From contig NZ_JANRMI010000004.1 of the NCBI RefSeq assembly GCF_029531655.1, positions 434,001 through 498,000 on the forward strand: DNA of 64,000 bases. The letters are read 5' to 3'. Positions within the stretch are counted from its first letter, which is position 1, and the number at the start of each line of letters is the position of its first letter. A model generated the notes under the pieces. That model saw only the letters and a list, made by a program, of their open reading frames with translations, did not search any database and had not been told where the DNA came from. The DNA comes from Bdellovibrio svalbardensis. Its GTDB lineage: Bacteria; Bdellovibrionota; Bdellovibrionia; Bdellovibrionales; Bdellovibrionaceae. Made by a program: the position numbers and the translations under genes. Below are positions 33,502 through 41,769 of this stretch, one piece after another.

Positions 33502-36500
33502 CTACTCCCTCACGCCAAACACCGCCGACTGCCCGGCGAAGATCTTCGTCCAATTGATCCCCGCGCCAATCTGAACCGGAGACGAGTTTTGAGTCGCTGC
33601 TCCCTGCCCCAACATTCCACTGGAACTATATCCCCAAGACCAGGCGGAACCGTCACTCTTCAAAGCAAAAGAGGCCAAGCCTCCTGCAGAAATATTCGCC
33701 CATGTGGTCCCCGCTCCCACTTGCGTCGGCGAGCTGCGATCCGCCGTATCTCCCAATCCCAGTCGCCCATTGGCGCCAGCTCCCCAAGCCCACAGGGTGC
33801 CATCCGTTTTCAAGGCAAGGAAGTGAGCGAAGCCACCGACCACTTTAGACCAATTCGTACCTGAACCAATCTGCACCAATGATGACTGATTTGTCGTGCT
33901 GCCCGTTCCGAGCTTTCCATTGCCCCCGGCGCCCGAAGCCCATAGAGTGCCATTAGATTTGAGAGCCACCAAGGTCATCCCATCTTGTGAGAGAGATGCC
34001 GACGTCCACGTGCCTGCATTGATCTGAGCAGGTAGCTGCTTCGATGATGTCAGTCCCAGACCTAACTGTCCGTAAGTGCCATCTCCCCACCCCCAAAGTG
34101 TTCCATCGGATTTGATGGCCACACAACTGCTGAGTGAGGCAACAACTTTAGACCAATTCGTAGCGGATCCCACCTGAACCAAGCTTGAATAGCAGATGCC
34201 CAACGCACCTGAGATGTTCATTCCCATTCCCCACATTGTCCCGTTTGTTTTGAGCAAATTGTTAGAGCCAAAACCGACAGCCACTGAACTCCAATTGGTG
34301 TCCACTCCGATTTGTACAGGTGAAGAGCGAGATACATTATCGCCAAGCCCCAATTGGTAGTTCGAATTAATTCCCCAATCCCACAAAGTTCCATCAGCTT
34401 TAGTGCAAAATACATTGTGCTGAGCTGCAAAAATTTTGCTCCAGTTCGTCATAGAGCCCACTTGAACTGGGCTGGAAACATTCACTGTTGATCCCGTCCC
34501 TAACAATCCAATACCGCCACTTCCCCATGAATACAGTGTCTGTGAGTTGCGTATTCCATGCCCGGTTACGTTGGTGGCTGCGATGTCTGTCCACGTTGTG
34601 TCCGTCCCAATTTGTGTCGGAGTACCAAAACCAATTCCGACATAATTTCCGTAATTATTTCCCCATGCCCACAGAGTGCCGTCTGACTTGATGGCGTATC
34701 CTCGGGCCCCTTGTGAGGCCATCGCGCTCCACGCGGTCCCCACACCGATTTGCACTGGAGAACTTCGAGAAGTCTTATCACCCAAACCCAATTGCCCGTC
34801 AGAATTATATCCCCAAGACCACAAGCTGCCGTCGGTTTTGATCGCCAACGTCGAATTTCCTGAAGCACTCACCAAGGACCAATTCGTCAGACTTCCAACC
34901 TGAACAGGTGAACTTTGATTTGGTCCGGCAATCCCCAGACAACCCAACCCATTATCTCCCCAGGCCCATAGGGTTCCATCCGATTTGATGCTAAAAGAAT
35001 TATTAGAACCCGCAAAAACTTTACTCCAGCTAGTCAAACTGCCAACTTGAACGGGAGAACTTCTGTCCACTCCATCACCTAATCCTAGCTGATAGTTCAA
35101 ATTGCTTCCCCAACTCCAGAGTGTGCCAGCTTTCAATCCCAGAGTGTGATAGCCTGCAGCCGAAACCGAATTCCAAGAGCCCGTCCCAACTTGCACGGGA
35201 GTTGATACGGATACTGTCGACCCTAAGCCCAAGCCACCATACACGCTCGATCCAAAAGCCCACAAGGTTCCATCAGACTTCATCACCATGCTATGTAATA
35301 GCCCCGCAGACACTTTAGACCAATTCGTGCCAACGCCCACTTGGCCGGGACTCCATAATGTGGATACCGAGCCATTACCTAGTTGCCCATCGCTATTGTA
35401 TCCCCAGCTCCAGAGTGTCCCATTGGATTGAACGCCCAACGTATGCAAACATCCGGTCGATACATCAGACCAAGTGGCGGTACCCACTTGCACTGGCGAA
35501 TAGACGCTACTCACGGGAAGTCCTAGGGCACCGTAGGAACTGCTTCCCCAAGCCCAAAGTGTCCCATCCGCTTTAATTGCAACAGCGGCAGAGGCATTGG
35601 CGCTGATCTTCTGCCAGCCGCTTCCACTCACCTGAACCGGGCTGCTAAAATTCGTTTCATATCCAAGCTCCCCGTTCTGACTGATTCCCCAGGAGTAAAT
35701 TGTTCCGTTGGATTTTAAGCCGATGGTTCCATTGCTGTAAGAGGCCACCTTCGACCACGTCGTCGCACTTCCAACCTGCACTGGGGATGATACTGGCGCG
35801 TAGTGCCCTAATCCCAGTTGGCCTTCGCCATTCCATCCCCAAGCCCAAAGTGTTCCATTTGTTTTTATGGCCAAAACCCAGTCACTATTTGACGGAAATA
35901 TCTTGCTCCAATCCGTGGAAACTCCAATTTGTATGACGGCGGAACTGCCCGAGGTTGTCCCATTTCCAAGTTTCCCACCCGATCCATCACCCCATGCCCA
36001 AAGAGTTCCGTTGGTTTTAATAGCGTAGCCACAATACGATCCCGCAGCCACATCCGACCAATCAGTGCCAGAACCAATTTGCGTAGGCGAGTACACTGTG
36101 GCACCAGAGACTCCGTTGGCAAAATAGGATCCTTCCCCCCAGCCCCAAAGGGTCCCGTCGGTGCGCACTCCAAACGACGTACAAAATCCCACTGCAATCT
36201 TAGACCATGTCGTCTCGGTTCCAAATTGTGTGGGCCGGTCAAAGGCAAACCCGAGCTCGGTCCTCACTTGAGTTCCCCAAGCCCACAGTGTGCCATCACT
36301 TTTCGTCGCCACACCGCCAAAGTAGGTCAGAGCGCCGGAGCTCCAAGTATTCCCCGCCCCCACCTGCACCGGCGTTGATAGAAGGAGCTGAGCCGTTCCA
36401 ACTCCTGCCTGCCCCAATTGATTAGCCCCCCAGCCCCAAAGAGTGCCGTCGGAATATCGCCCCAGATAGTGGTAGTAACTGAAGTTTTCGCTAGAGGAAA

Positions 36501-36732
36501 AAGAGTTCCATCCTGTCTGAGAGCTGAGGACAGAGGGCGTGGACTTACTGAGTATCGTTCCATCACCGAACTGGAAGGAATTGTTAGCTCCCCACGCATA
36601 GAGGCCTGTTTCCGAACGCTTCTTTTTCCAGAAACCAATATTACCAAACCCCCAAGCTTTGGAGTAATTGAAATAAGTACTTCCCGATAGGGCCATGATT
36701 TGGATCAGAAATGTTCGGCGTGATTTTCTCAT
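33502..36732 (-). CDS. RCC1-repeat protein, about 21 repeats, twin-arginine leader
   Basis: A 1076-residue protein. ATG 36732 gives MRKSRRTFLIQIMALSG, whose SRRTFL matches the twin-arginine signal consensus, so folded export through Tat is suggested. The remainder is a tandem array of about 49-residue RCC1 repeats. Each has an LWAWG-x-N-x-x-GQLGLG-type core followed by SSPVQVG-x-x-W-x-K. I count about 21 copies, equal to three seven-bladed propellers. RCC1 propellers mediate protein or ligand contacts. Its function here is unknown, but exposure outside the cytoplasm fits a predator-specific surface or secreted factor. Upstream lie two identical operator-like dyads shared with the TIGR02147 gene. 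Confidence 0.88.
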   Translation of the reverse strand: MRKSRRTFLIQIMALSGSTYFNYSKAWGFGNIGFWKKKRSETGLYAWGANNSFQFGDGTILSKSTPSVLSSQTGWNSFSSSENFSYYHYLGRYSDGTLWGWGANQLGQAGVGTAQLLLSTPVQVGAGNTWSSGALTYFGGVATKSDGTLWAWGTQVRTELGFAFDRPTQFGTETTWSKIAVGFCTSFGVRTDGTLWGWGEGSYFANGVSGATVYSPTQIGSGTDWSDVAAGSYCGYAIKTNGTLWAWGDGSGGKLGNGTTSGSSAVIQIGVSTDWSKIFPSNSDWVLAIKTNGTLWAWGWNGEGQLGLGHYAPVSSPVQVGSATTWSKVASYSNGTIGLKSNGTIYSWGISQNGELGYETNFSSPVQVSGSGWQKISANASAAVAIKADGTLWAWGSSSYGALGLPVSSVYSPVQVGTATWSDVSTGCLHTLGVQSNGTLWSWGYNSDGQLGNGSVSTLWSPGQVGVGTNWSKVSAGLLHSMVMKSDGTLWAFGSSVYGGLGLGSTVSVSTPVQVGTGSWNSVSAAGYHTLGLKAGTLWSWGSNLNYQLGLGDGVDRSSPVQVGSLTSWSKVFAGSNNSFSIKSDGTLWAWGDNGLGCLGIAGPNQSSPVQVGSLTNWSLVSASGNSTLAIKTDGSLWSWGYNSDGQLGLGDKTSRSSPVQIGVGTAWSAMASQGARGYAIKSDGTLWAWGNNYGNYVGIGFGTPTQIGTDTTWTDIAATNVTGHGIRNSQTLYSWGSGGIGLLGTGSTVNVSSPVQVGSMTNWSKIFAAQHNVFCTKADGTLWDWGINSNYQLGLGDNVSRSSPVQIGVDTNWSSVAVGFGSNNLLKTNGTMWGMGMNISGALGICYSSLVQVGSATNWSKVVASLSSCVAIKSDGTLWGWGDGTYGQLGLGLTSSKQLPAQINAGTWTSASLSQDGMTLVALKSNGTLWASGAGGNGKLGTGSTTNQSSLVQIGSGTNWSKVVGGFAHFLALKTDGTLWAWGAGANGRLGLGDTADRSSPTQVGAGTTWANISAGGLASFALKSDGSAWSWGYSSSGMLGQGAATQNSSPVQIGAGINWTKIFAGQSAVFGVRE

Positions 36733-36794
36733 AAACAAATTTTAGCCGACTCTTAGCTATGCTCAATGACAGTCCCGGCCTGGAATCGACATTC

Positions 36795-36820
36795 TGACTC
36801 CGGCACATATTCTGGAGTCA
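36795..36820. promoter_or_regulatory. Operator candidate 1: TGACTCC-N12-GGAGTCA
   Basis: Perfect 7-bp inverted repeat with a 12-base spacer in the gap between the RCC1 gene and the TIGR02147 gene. Confidence 0.75.
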
Positions 36821-36838
36821 TCATTCGTAAAAAATTTT

Positions 36839-36864
36839 TGACTCCATTTTTTACCATGGAGTCA
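36839..36864. promoter_or_regulatory. Operator candidate 2: TGACTCC-N12-GGAGTCA
   Basis: Second copy with the same arms and the same 12-base spacer length; here the arms extend to 9 bp (TGACTCCAT/ATGGAGTCA). It begins 44 bases after the first copy, about four helical turns, so both would be on the same face of the DNA. Confidence 0.75.
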
Positions 36865-36911
36865 GTTAAGGCATTGCTTACAGCACCGAAGTATATTAAC
36901 AACGCACCTCT

Positions 36912-37682
36912 ATGCAGGAAAATTCTTCGCACGCACAGCCGCAGACTGTTTCGGCTTTTTTAAATGATTTTTTTCTCGCAAGAAGAAAAAAAAATCCCAG
37001 CTACTCCATGCGTGCCTTCGCTCGCGATCTTTCTATGACTCCAGGTCGCTTGTGGGAACTGATGCAGGGACGCTATATTCCAGGGAAGAAAGTGACAGAG
37101 CGTCTCGCTACCGCACTGGGATTAAATGATACTCAACGCACACAGCTCGCAGAGTTTGTGACTCAATCTAAAGTCGAAAACACGCCGACCTTGCGCGAAC
37201 TCAAGAATGAAGATTTCTCGCTTATCTCTGACTGGGAACATTTTGCCATCTTCAATCTGCTGACGACCAAGAGCTGCCAATCTTCGCCAGAATGGATCGC
37301 GAATCGTCTAAGCATCCCCCCGCTTGTTGCTGAAGCCGCTATTGAGAGACTGCTCAAAGCGGGACTCTTAGAGAAGTCTGACGGCGAACTTCGCCCGAAG
37401 TACTCTAATATCGCAACTGAACATGAAGTGCCCTCCGCCGTTCTGCGTGAGGCCCAAAGGCAAGTGATTCAGCAATCACTGACGTCCTTGTTTCGTGATC
37501 CCGTCGAGATCCGCAGCGTGACCTCGATCACTTTTCCGGCAAATCTAAAAAATATCCCCAAGGCCAAGAAGCTTATCTCTGAATTTTCAACACGTCTGGC
37601 TGAAGTGATGGAAAAAGGCGAATGCGCCGAGGTCTACAACCTTGCCGTTCAACTGGTACCAGTGACAGCGCAAAAGAAATGA
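36912..37682 (+). CDS. TIGR02147/DUF4423-type transcriptional regulator (copy 1)
   Basis: A 256-residue protein. Residues 10-75 (FLNDFFLARRKKNPSYSMRAFARDLSMTPGRLWELMQG) form the helix-turn-helix opening of the TIGR02147 family, known from Fibrobacter and Bdellovibrionota; the C-terminal DUF4423 domain occupies about 110-250. The family is annotated as regulators of unknown target. No ribosome site stands before ATG 36912. The two dyads at 36795 and 36839 lie directly upstream and are the obvious candidates for its binding sites. A secreted-protein gene starts immediately after the stop. Confidence 0.85.
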   Translation: MQENSSHAQPQTVSAFLNDFFLARRKKNPSYSMRAFARDLSMTPGRLWELMQGRYIPGKKVTERLATALGLNDTQRTQLAEFVTQSKVENTPTLRELKNEDFSLISDWEHFAIFNLLTTKSCQSSPEWIANRLSIPPLVAEAAIERLLKAGLLEKSDGELRPKYSNIATEHEVPSAVLREAQRQVIQQSLTSLFRDPVEIRSVTSITFPANLKNIPKAKKLISEFSTRLAEVMEKGECAEVYNLAVQLVPVTAQKK

Positions 37683-38375
37683 ATGAAGAATGTTATGATG
37701 GAATCTCGTATGAAAAATATTTTTATTCTTATCCTTCTTGTTTTTTCTATCACATCCAACAGGGCTTTGGCTTGGACCTCACGAGGCAATGGCGGAAATA
37801 TCGTCCTGTGCGATGGGAAAGTAAAAGGATTCTACGACCGAATTGAAATGGAAACTCGCTACGGTTGGTCTTTAAACTTAAACGGCATTCGACCTGCGGT
37901 ATCTACGCCCGAAGACAGGCTGATGTCGAAGTTTATAGCCTCTGACTTTCTGTCCAGAATAGAACCGCTGAATCCCGTATTGTATAAAAAGCTGATGAAT
38001 GAGTTGGACTCTTTCTTTAAGCATACAACTTTTTTCGTCGGCTACTTTCCCACCCCTATCCCAGATCGTGGCAGCGTTGTTTTGCCTGAAGTAGACTGCA
38101 TGCTGGAGCAACTCATTGTCCAAGATCTCCGCTCTTATGCGCCAAGCATGAGATATTTGATCAATCAAGACTATTGGCAACAGCTCAGTCCGATGGATCA
38201 GGCCGTTGCACTCCTTCATGAGATTATCTACTTCACGTTTCCTGATCCATACACATCAGATCCAGTTCGACTGATGACTGCAATGATTCTTTCCGACAAA
38301 GTCTCTGAGTTCACTCCCGCAGAGTTTCTTGATTTCATGGTTTCATTGCATTCGGGGATGGATCCTCAGAAATAG
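37683..38375 (+). CDS. Secreted protein with HE motif, downstream partner of TIGR02147 regulator
   Basis: A protein of 221-230 residues. ATG 37683 directly follows the regulator stop, but the signal peptide (MKNIFILILLVFSIT...ALA) fits better from ATG 37710. The mature protein starts with GNGGNIVLCDG and later contains LSPMDQAVALLHEIIYF. Very similar wording (LPPRDRCALQIHELFRYI) occurs in the broken gene next to the second TIGR02147 gene of this window. The two therefore belong to one family linked to these regulators. The His-Glu pair could bind metal or be structural. Function unknown. Confidence 0.75.
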   Translation: MKNVMMESRMKNIFILILLVFSITSNRALAWTSRGNGGNIVLCDGKVKGFYDRIEMETRYGWSLNLNGIRPAVSTPEDRLMSKFIASDFLSRIEPLNPVLYKKLMNELDSFFKHTTFFVGYFPTPIPDRGSVVLPEVDCMLEQLIVQDLRSYAPSMRYLINQDYWQQLSPMDQAVALLHEIIYFTFPDPYTSDPVRLMTAMILSDKVSEFTPAEFLDFMVSLHSGMDPQK

Positions 38376-38402
38376 GCTGGTGGTTTCTGGAAATAAAAAA
38401 AC

Positions 38403-38425
38403 CGAGGACACAGCCTCGTTTTTTT
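38403..38425 (+). terminator. Terminator after the HE-motif secreted protein
   Basis: CGAGG/CCTCG stem with loop ACACAG and a seven-T run on the plus strand; the A run on the other side may serve the convergent barrel gene. Confidence 0.75.
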
Positions 38426-38509
38426 ATTTTCTGAAACACTTGCAATTAAAAAATGACGTTCATGACGGTCGCCAGGTTTTAGCCTCAGCGACCGTCAGTG
38501 AATCAAATA

Positions 38510-39115
38510 CTATTTACCGGAAAGATCAAACGGGAAGCTCAAAGACAAACTCACCACAGAAGAGTCAAACTTAGAAAAGATCGTGGAGATATCCCCCTTC
38601 ACGCCACCTGACTCAAACTTATCAAACTTAGGAATGATATACTCTAGGTTTATAGAAAGCTTGTTCAGAGCCATATACCCAGCGCCCGCTTTCAATAATG
38701 TTCCAGTAAAATCCGTTTCCCCGCTGTCGTCTTTCACCGTGCTCTTTGCAGAGAATCCGTAACCGCCCCAGAATCGGAAGCTATTCACATCATATCCGAT
38801 CACCGCCCCAGCGATGCTTTTACTATAGGTCGAAGACGAGGAGCCTGCCTGGCTGCTTTCTGAATCACCACTTCCCATTGTATATTCACCTGCCAACCAC
38901 AAGCCCTGACTGAAGCGATACCCAAGACGAGCCCCGTAATTAAAACCCTTGTTGGTAACAGTAAAACCGGATCCGGCTGTAGGCGTAGCTTCGATTTTTT
39001 CCTGATCATAACCAACAAAGGGCTCCAACAAAACACCGGCCTGACTTTCCCAGCTCATCAACATACCAACTATCAAAGCTCCAAGACCGCCGTATAGTCC
39101 TACAAATTTATTCAT
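38510..39115 (-). CDS. Outer-membrane beta-barrel, OmpA/OmpW-like size
   Basis: A protein of about 201 residues. GGAGG precedes ATG 39115, which gives an N-terminal signal peptide (cleavage after SQA, about 27). The mature region shows eight or so amphipathic strands (LLEPFVGYDQEK, FNYGARLGYRFSQGLWLAGEY, FRFWGGYGFSAK and others). The C-terminal aromatic anchor is absent because the tail continues as FPFDLSGK. An eight-stranded barrel is likely. Serine-rich loop GSSSSTYSK may face outward. Specific function unknown. Confidence 0.75.
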   Translation of the reverse strand: MNKFVGLYGGLGALIVGMLMSWESQAGVLLEPFVGYDQEKIEATPTAGSGFTVTNKGFNYGARLGYRFSQGLWLAGEYTMGSGDSESSQAGSSSSTYSKSIAGAVIGYDVNSFRFWGGYGFSAKSTVKDDSGETDFTGTLLKAGAGYMALNKLSINLEYIIPKFDKFESGGVKGDISTIFSKFDSSVVSLSLSFPFDLSGK

Positions 39116-39382
39116 AAAAACCTCCAAATTGTTTGCGTCAGTTCTCGATCCCTGCCGGTCCACCTTAGACCGACGTCATTTCAGCAGACCCTTCGTCCAC
39201 CTTCCCTTATTACTTTAGGAAAGAAAAATGTGAGAGAATAAGAGGTAAAAAAACAACTCGCGACTCAACTCAAGAAACCCGCATTATTTCAACAAGGTAG
39301 TCCGATAAATAAACGGCTGATTCCGAGACAAAAGATCTTGGTGGAACTTTACAACACGTCTCTACAATTGCTGAAAACCCTC

Positions 39383-39410
39383 GGCTTTGACGTGAGGTCA
39401 CGTCAAAGCC
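39383..39410. repeat. 28-bp near-perfect palindrome
   Basis: GGCTTTGACGTGA and TCACGTCAAAGCC are exact inverted copies with only 2 bases between them, so no stable RNA loop can form. As DNA it looks like a dimer-binding site (core TGACGTGA-GG-TCACGTCA) or a cruciform. Confidence 0.75.
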
Positions 39411-39540
39411 TCCGTCAGCCAAGCCAACAAATATTTGTGCCTTGCTGCAAGGCCGTTCGTAGAAAAAATTGGCCACATCAAAGACTGAGGTAACACAGCA
39501 ACCATTTATGAAACTATAATTAGTTTGCACTTCAAATATA

Positions 39541-39564
39541 AAAAAACCGAAACTCTCGTTTCGG
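39541..39564 (-). terminator. Terminator of the acyltransferase gene
   Basis: CCGAAAC/GTTTCGG stem with loop TCTC and an A run on the plus strand that is a T run for the minus-strand transcript ending at 39631. Confidence 0.85.
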
Positions 39565-39585
39565 TGATTCTATTTCCTAAAGAAT

Positions 39586-39616
39586 TGGCGGGCCATATGG
39601 GCCGATTTTAGAACTC
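39586..39616. repeat. Copy A of a tRNA-3'-end-like repeat
   Basis: TGGCGGGCCATATGGGCCGA followed by TTTTAGAACTC. It aligns closely with 51529-51559, and its first 7 bases (TGGCGGG) equal the 3' end of the tRNA-Asp gene at 52488. In all three places a terminator and a GGTGATT flank lie just to the left. Confidence 0.55.
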
Positions 39617-39630
39617 AAATACGGAACTAA

Positions 39631-41565
39631 TCAAAGTTCGCGGAAAATAAGTTGGACCTTTACCGCAGACAACTTCCCCCATAAATCAGAGCCATATTGA
39701 TTGAGATGCCCAGCATCCTTATAAACAAGAATATTTTCTTTGGAAAGAGGTGCCGTTTTCCAGAAATTAGAATTGATTTCTAATGGATCCAAAAATTTGA
39801 CGTAATTAAACTCTGAGGCAATTGCTTTAATTTTGGCATTAGCGTTGGTTTGAGGCTTCAATGAGTTATGTAGATCCAATTTACTAATATGGCTCTTCAA
39901 TTCAAATTTTTGGTAAAGAGGACTATAGGTCTCTCGCAAGTATTGATTGTACTGAGAGCTATCAACACCAGGAATGCGCCCAATCACCACAACCTTGTGC
40001 CCTGCTAATAACTGCAAAGTTCTTCTAAAATCTTTTTCAAAATCCTTGAAGCTGGAAATATAATTTCCCCAATTGGCAGCAAGGACAATGATATCTTGTT
40101 CCCCGATATCTTCTTTAAATTGATCTAAGAGCGCGAAGCAATGTTCATTGGAAACATTTTTAATGTCAGTTTTGGTAGTATTGGTCAGGCTCAAAAGCGG
40201 CGGACACGTATCGACTGTTTTAGCTTCAATAAGATAAGATTTGCCTAATGCCGAAACAATAAAAGGAGTGAAATGCCCCGCATTTGAATCCCCGATAAGA
40301 TAAATTCGTTGATGAGATTTCAAATTGCCAAACAGGCATTCTTCATTCTCTAAGTTGTGACAGTATTTATCTTCAATAAATGAGGTTTCCGTTTCAAATT
40401 GCTCTATATGTGAAATCCTTTGTGGCACGCCCTCGTTCTTTTCAATAGACGAAGTCGCTAGCCAAAAGAAACCGAACGGCACCAACAAGAGGACCGCGAA
40501 GACTTTGGGTAGATTCCATTTAAGAGCAATAAACTTATTCTCAAAAAAGTATCTAGTAATGTAGGACAAAGAAAACATTAAAACGAGATCAATAAGCAAC
40601 AGATGAAGTGGAATCTCATAGGATCCAGTCAAATACCTTGTGAAGGCCAGTACCGGCCAGTGCCAGAGGTATAAAGAGTAAGAGAAATCGCCTACTTTTC
40701 TTAAGTATTTATTATTTAAAAGACGTGAACCCCAATGCGATTCCTGAGAACGGCTGCCCCAAATGATGAGGGCAGCGCCACCACAAGGAACCAAACAAAG
40801 AAGACCAGGGAACCAGAAAGTATCGTTGATGACTATCACCGATACCGCAAGCAACAGAAGCCCCAGAAAACTAGCATGGCGGTGAAATTTCTTATTCCAA
40901 TCCGCATCGGTCAATTTAAATAAGAAAGCTAAACAAGCCCCAATAGCTATTTCCCCGAATCGAGGCAAAGAATTGAAGTAAATACCTGAAGAGGAGGCGT
41001 CTAATAGGCGCAAGGCATCCGCAAAAATCAGGCTGGCAATGATCGCAACAACAAGCCCCTTAAAGATGCTTTTCAATTCAAACTTCCGAAGCGAAAGTAT
41101 AAGCACCAACGGCCAAATAAAATAGAACTGCTCTTCTATGGACAGCGACCAAGTATGAAGCAAGGGGTACTCATTGGAGTTATTGGCAAAGTAATCAAGG
41201 TTTTGGCTAAAAAAGAAATTCGAAGTAAAGGTTAATGAAGCCGCGATACTTCGTCCCAGTAGTAAAAAGTAATCTGGTAAAAACAGCAAGTAGCCCGCAA
41301 TCAAAGTCACCAAAACGACCAAACTGAATAACGGGATAATGCGCTTGATTCGCTTACGATAAAACTCTGCAATGGAAATGGATCCAGTGGCTGCGAATTC
41401 GGAAATAGAGATGCTGGTGATAAGAAATCCCGAAATAGCAAAAAAGATGTCTACTCCAAGGTAGCCGCCGGGTAAAAAGCTTTTATTTAAGTGGAACAGC
41501 AAGACCGAGAGGACGGCAATGCCCCTCAAACCTTCTACCTCTGGGATAAATCGCACTTTATTCAT
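39631..41565 (-). CDS. Acyltransferase-3/OafA-type O-acetyltransferase with SGNH domain
   Basis: A 644-residue two-part enzyme. Residues 1-360 are the acyltransferase-3 membrane domain, with about ten helices and the opening FIPEVEGLRGIAVLSVLLFH containing the family histidine. The C-terminal SGNH-type hydrolase domain has GDSNAGH (catalytic serine) and DAGHLNQYGS (catalytic Asp/His). This is the OafA/YrhL layout that O-acetylates lipopolysaccharide O-antigen or peptidoglycan from the inner membrane. It is divergent from the PgaB-like gene, suggesting a cell-envelope polysaccharide theme. Confidence 0.9.
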   Translation of the reverse strand: MNKVRFIPEVEGLRGIAVLSVLLFHLNKSFLPGGYLGVDIFFAISGFLITSISISEFAATGSISIAEFYRKRIKRIIPLFSLVVLVTLIAGYLLFLPDYFLLLGRSIAASLTFTSNFFFSQNLDYFANNSNEYPLLHTWSLSIEEQFYFIWPLVLILSLRKFELKSIFKGLVVAIIASLIFADALRLLDASSSGIYFNSLPRFGEIAIGACLAFLFKLTDADWNKKFHRHASFLGLLLLAVSVIVINDTFWFPGLLCLVPCGGAALIIWGSRSQESHWGSRLLNNKYLRKVGDFSYSLYLWHWPVLAFTRYLTGSYEIPLHLLLIDLVLMFSLSYITRYFFENKFIALKWNLPKVFAVLLLVPFGFFWLATSSIEKNEGVPQRISHIEQFETETSFIEDKYCHNLENEECLFGNLKSHQRIYLIGDSNAGHFTPFIVSALGKSYLIEAKTVDTCPPLLSLTNTTKTDIKNVSNEHCFALLDQFKEDIGEQDIIVLAANWGNYISSFKDFEKDFRRTLQLLAGHKVVVIGRIPGVDSSQYNQYLRETYSPLYQKFELKSHISKLDLHNSLKPQTNANAKIKAIASEFNYVKFLDPLEINSNFWKTAPLSKENILVYKDAGHLNQYGSDLWGKLSAVKVQLIFREL

Positions 41566-41769
41566 TTAAAAACCTTAGGGATTAAAATTGCCCTTCTTAT
41601 AGACCAAATTCACTAAAGTAAGAATTCAATTTTACGGTTATTGCAAATCCTGTAAAAGCTCTCAGAAATTCCGAGTAATTATCTGCATTAAGGCGTCTTT
41701 CTTGACCCCAGTTAGTCTCTCGAATATGAAGAACAGGCCTTAATCCATGTGCAAAGATCGTAGGATCAT

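Larger units (their letters stand above)
39116..39630. other. Non-coding stretch with a 28-bp palindrome and repeat remnants
   Basis: About 515 bases. No convincing gene: the only frame above 80 codons (minus strand, 39270-39530) has no ribosome site or family. The region holds a near-perfect palindrome at 39383-39410, a terminator at 39541-39564 and a tRNA-flank-like repeat at 39586-39616, which are listed separately. Confidence 0.5.

Noticed and set aside
33589-36690. Many long frames on the plus strand opposite the RCC1 gene
   Set aside because: They are by-products of the repeat structure of the RCC1 gene on the other strand and have no ribosome sites.
33502-36732. Regular DNA repeats suggesting a CRISPR array
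   Set aside because: The repeats are protein-coding (RCC1) with about 147-base periods and no unique spacers.
39270-39530. 86-codon minus-strand frame
   Set aside because: No ribosome site, no signal or family, and it runs across a perfect palindrome.
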